A stretch of 8,646 nt of DNA from an uncultured Clostridia bacterium (lineage in GTDB: Bacteria; Bacillota; Clostridia; Oscillospirales; Ruminococcaceae), in NCBI GenBank assembly GCA_947165805.1, contig CAMVBT010000088.1, positions 1 through 8,646 of the forward strand. Reading direction: 5' to 3'. The position numbers and the translations under genes were made by a program. The notes beneath the pieces were generated by a model. The model was given only the letters and a program-made list of their open reading frames with translations. It made no database searches and was not told the origin of the DNA. This document shows positions 6,393 to 8,646 of this stretch, one piece after another. Each line of letters begins with the position of its first letter. Positions within the stretch are counted from its first letter, which is position 1.

Positions 6393-7392
6393 GTTCTTTG
6401 TTCTTCCTTAACATTATCATCAGCACCACCGGAGCGCCGAGTACCGACGTGACCGTGCTGATGCCGAGCTCCGACGGAGATATGACTGTCCGCGCGATTA
6501 TGTCGCTGATTATGCAGAACACCCCGCCCCCGAGGAAGCACGCCGGTATCATGACGAGCGGTTTTGCCGTCCCGAACAGCATCTTCACAAGGAACGGCAC
6601 CGCGATACCCACGAACGTGACCGGCCCCGCGAACGCTGCCACGCAGCCGGAAAGCAGGCTTGACAGCAGTATCATCGCGATGCGCACGGCCTTTATGTTC
6701 ACGCCCATGTCAACGGCGTAGCTCTCGCCGAGCTGATAGGCGCTTATCGGCTTTGACATGAAGAATACAGCCGTCAGCGCCGCGAAGATTATGACCGCGC
6801 ATACTATCAGAGATTCCGACTTGAAGCCGGAGAATGTCCCGACCGACCAGCCGCGCAGATTTACGATATCCGAGTCGTCCGCGAAATTCACGATGATGTC
6901 GGTTATCGCCGTGCAGATGTAGCCTATCATTACTCCGCACACGACGAGCAGCGACATACTGCGTATTTTCGACGACATCAGAAGCACCGCCGACATAGCG
7001 ATAAGCGCGCCCGCGAACGCCGCCGCAGCCATCAGCGCCGAGTTCAGCAGTATTGCGCCCCTTGCCGCGAGTATCAGGGCAATAGCGACGGTCAGCCGCG
7101 CTCCCGACGAGATGCCGAGCACGAAAGGCCCCGCTATCGGGTTGTGAAAATACGTCTGGAGCATATAGCCCGAAAGAGCCAGCGCCCCTCCGAGCAGTGC
7201 GGAAGCCAGCGTTCTCGGCAGCCGTATCTTCAGCAGTATCAGCTCCGAGGTATCGTCCGAGCCTCCGCCGAACAGTATCTTCACCGCTTCCGAGGGCGAA
7301 ATGTCCGCGCTGCCCGCCGTAATGCTCATTACAATGAATATCAGAGTCAGCGCGAGCAGCAGCGCAAATGAGAAAATTATCCGTTTTTTCAT
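6379..7392 (-). CDS. FecCD/BtuC-type ABC transporter permease
   Basis: A 337-residue polytopic membrane protein, the normal length for the FecCD family, expected to work as a homodimer forming the translocation path. Very hydrophobic segments run throughout, consistent with about nine or ten helices. Family motifs are clear: IRLPRTLASALLGGALALSG (56-75), NPIAGPFVLGISSGARL (84-100), GWSVGTFSGF (181-190), GPVTFVGIAVPF (256-267) and the C-terminal ELGISTVTSVLGAPVV. The motif usually written G-L-x-x-P-H-x-x-R is here GIAVPFLVK, with Phe for His and Lys for Arg. The ATG lies one base after the upstream stop with no strong ribosome binding site, so translation probably depends on coupling. The end overlaps the ATPase gene by 14 bases. 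The family imports siderophores, heme, B12 and similar chelates. The substrate here is inferred only from the cobalamin genes downstream. Confidence 0.95.
   Translation of the reverse strand: MKKRIIFSFALLLALTLIFIVMSITAGSADISPSEAVKILFGGGSDDTSELILLKIRLPRTLASALLGGALALSGYMLQTYFHNPIAGPFVLGISSGARLTVAIALILAARGAILLNSALMAAAAFAGALIAMSAVLLMSSKIRSMSLLVVCGVMIGYICTAITDIIVNFADDSDIVNLRGWSVGTFSGFKSESLIVCAVIIFAALTAVFFMSKPISAYQLGESYAVDMGVNIKAVRIAMILLSSLLSGCVAAFAGPVTFVGIAVPFLVKMLFGTAKPLVMIPACFLGGGVFCIISDIIARTVISPSELGISTVTSVLGAPVVLMIMLRKNKERVRD
6403..6409 (-). promoter_or_regulatory. Ribosome binding site supporting the GTG start of the ABC ATPase
   Basis: On the minus strand this reads AAGGAAG, inside the end of the permease gene and ten bases before the GTG at 6392-6390. 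It supports GTG as the true start, since no ATG lies near the expected N-terminus. The spacing is slightly long. Confidence 0.6.
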
Positions 7393-7393
7393 C

Positions 7394-8518
7394 TTAACTT
7401 ATCTTGTACAGATACACGGTCTCCCCGCCTGTATCGGCAAATACCGTGTGCATATCGGTGAGGATATCGCCGGTCTTCATTATGTCCTGATAAACGCTTC
7501 GCCCGGTACACCAGACATTGCCGTTCTTTACCGCCCTGAACTCCTTCAGCAGCTCGTTCTTCGCGGTAAGCTCGGCTATGCTGTGTATCTCTCCGGAAAT
7601 GTTGCAGTTGTAGATGATGATGTCCGCGTCCTTGGCGTGCATACAGAATTTCTCCGGTTCGAGCGTCACCGCGGACATGGCGCTGTCGTCGCCGATGAAG
7701 TCGAACACGTTCTTCCCGCCAGCCATTTCTATCATCTTTGTGATGTAGTCGCCCGCCTTGCGCGTGACTATCCTGCCGGACGAGGTTATGTAGAAGAACA
7801 CGGCGGTCCTGCCGCTCGGCTGAACTTCCCCGAGCTCGTCGAAGTGCTTCTTCTGCTCATTGAAAAGCTTTTCGCCGAGCTCCGGGCAGCCCGCTATACG
7901 TGCGTAGACCTTTACCCATTCGCAGCGCCCGAGGGGGTGCGGCTCATAACTCGAACGGTCGACGAACACGGGTATGCCGAGCTCGTTCAGCTTTTCGGAG
8001 ACCTTGGGGACGTGCTCCGACATTGTGGACTGTATCGAAAGGTCACAGCCCTGCGAGAGCAGCAGTTCATAGTCCGGCTCGCGGTACTTGCCCGCGTAGA
8101 CGATATCGCCGCGCTTCATTGCGTCGCGGGCGCTCTCGATGTACCAGTCGTTCTCAGCGATAGCAGAGAAGCGTATATCCGGAAGCCTGTCAAGCGCGTC
8201 GTAGAAGCACATCACGGCGCTTGCCGCCATGTAGATGAGCCCGGGCGAGTGAGGTATCACCGTGACGTTCGGGGCAAGTCCCGCGGGCTTGCTGTCCGCT
8301 ATGAGATATGCCTTGCCGTCGTTCGTGGTTATCATGGCGTCGCCGTTTTCGTACTCATATATCGTGAAGCACTCGGCATACACATTTCCGAGCTTCTCCG
8401 GTTCGCCGTACCCCTCTATCACAGTCGGATCTTCCGCAGCTGCCGGCGCAGCCGAACAGCCGCAGAGGTTCGCGATCACGACCGTCAACAGGAGGAATAC
8501 TTTTATTCTTTTTATCAT
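7394..8518 (-). CDS. ABC transporter substrate-binding lipoprotein, FecB/BtuF-like (PBP class III)
   Basis: A 374-residue extracytoplasmic binding protein, predicted to capture a metal chelate or tetrapyrrole (siderophore, heme or corrinoid class) and pass it to the permease encoded next. Residues 1-20 form a lipoprotein signal (MIKR, a hydrophobic core, then LCGC), with Cys21 as the predicted lipidation site. A short region at about 46-85 precedes the two-lobed binding-protein fold. Subfamily-like stretches include YAGKYREPDY (141-150), SQGCDLSIQSTM (155-166), GIPVFVDRSSYEPHPLGR (181-198) and, near the end, VKNGNVWCTGRS. These fit the periplasmic-binding family of FecB, FhuD and BtuF, in a branch I associate with gut Clostridia, not close to Escherichia coli BtuF. 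The start overlaps the previous stop by one base, with GAGGA four bases upstream. The permease start follows the stop after one base. The mature part has eight cysteines, unusual for an exported protein. The ligand is not determinable from sequence alone. Confidence 0.9.
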   Translation of the reverse strand: MIKRIKVFLLLTVVIANLCGCSAAPAAAEDPTVIEGYGEPEKLGNVYAECFTIYEYENGDAMITTNDGKAYLIADSKPAGLAPNVTVIPHSPGLIYMAASAVMCFYDALDRLPDIRFSAIAENDWYIESARDAMKRGDIVYAGKYREPDYELLLSQGCDLSIQSTMSEHVPKVSEKLNELGIPVFVDRSSYEPHPLGRCEWVKVYARIAGCPELGEKLFNEQKKHFDELGEVQPSGRTAVFFYITSSGRIVTRKAGDYITKMIEMAGGKNVFDFIGDDSAMSAVTLEPEKFCMHAKDADIIIYNCNISGEIHSIAELTAKNELLKEFRAVKNGNVWCTGRSVYQDIMKTGDILTDMHTVFADTGGETVYLYKIS

Positions 8519-8646
8519 TATTTCCTCTTCTTTATCTTTACGACTGCTATCACCGCACCGACGATCACAACGGCTCCAAGAGCGGAACCTCCCGCGATCA
8601 GCGCGATATCCGCATTGTTCTCCGCGGGCAGTGACGACTTGTCGAA
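8518..8646 (-). CDS. C-terminal end of a membrane-anchored, probably cell-surface protein (5' part outside window)
   Basis: The open frame enters from the right edge and ends in TAA at 8518-8520. Only the last 42 residues are visible. They comprise a short polar stretch (start FDKSSLPAENNAD), one hydrophobic helix from about visible residue 14 to 36 rich in Ala, Val, Ile and Gly, and the basic tail KIKKRK. This is the usual layout of a Gram-positive protein held by a single C-terminal membrane helix, with the bulk outside and the basic tail inside. The LPAEN stretch sits where a sortase motif would be but lacks the Thr-Gly of LPXTG, so I do not call it a sortase substrate. The stop codon shares one base with the start codon of the next gene, a substrate-binding lipoprotein, so the two are probably co-translated. 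That suggests a surface binding or capture role for the same ligand, which is inference. The family cannot be identified from this fragment. Confidence 0.8.
   Translation of the reverse strand, partial: FDKSSLPAENNADIALIAGGSALGAVVIVGAVIAVVKIKKRK

Noticed and set aside
8597..8646. LPXTG sortase sorting signal at the end of the partial right-edge protein
   Set aside because: LPAEN is placed before a helix and basic tail but lacks the Thr-Gly pair, so sortase anchoring is not supported. A plain membrane anchor explains it.

Overview
The window is a slice of one long minus-strand operon that joins a predicted surface uptake module to the middle of the anaerobic (early cobalt insertion) cobalamin pathway. 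It reads from right to left. The base composition is moderately GC-rich. The host looks like a Gram-positive anaerobe of the Clostridia, perhaps Ruminococcus/Oscillospiraceae-like. Reasons are the cbi-type pathway, AGGAGG-like ribosome binding sites, lipoproteins with Thr/Ala/Glu-rich linkers, and a surface-type protein ending in one membrane helix plus a basic tail. The taxonomic call is an inference.

Right part (8646 to about 5649), in transcription order: the last 42 codons of a membrane-anchored protein, a lipoprotein substrate-binding protein, a FecCD/BtuC-type permease and a FecE/BtuD-type ATPase. The three transporter genes overlap or nearly touch. Together they should form one importer of the iron-siderophore/heme/B12 class. 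A 47-bp gap follows, the only real intergenic space in the window, holding a perfect 20-bp inverted repeat and the strongest ribosome binding site.

Left part (5601 to 1): a CbiK-type cobaltochelatase, then cbiD, cbiF, cbiG, cbiH and the first 224 codons of cbiJ, cut by the left edge. From cbiK to cbiJ the spacings are +2, -8, -4, -1 and -4 bases, so translation is probably coupled. These enzymes cover cobalt insertion (K), C17 methylation and ring contraction (H), C11 methylation (F), lactone opening (G), C1 methylation (D) and precorrin-6A reduction (J). CbiL, CbiE/T, CbiC, CbiA and the later steps are not in the window.

The most interesting point is the cobaltochelatase. It carries a lipoprotein signal, a low-complexity linker, a complete CbiK domain with all three recognisable active-site residues, and an extra C-terminal beta-rich domain. 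It should therefore sit outside the membrane, although the other pathway enzymes here are cytoplasmic. With the adjacent importer and the anchored upstream protein, this suggests a cell-surface system handling tetrapyrroles or cobalt that feeds, or is co-regulated with, corrinoid synthesis. The substrate is unproven. No tRNA, rRNA, CRISPR array, mobile element or riboswitch is visible, and no stretch over 50 bases lacks a gene.
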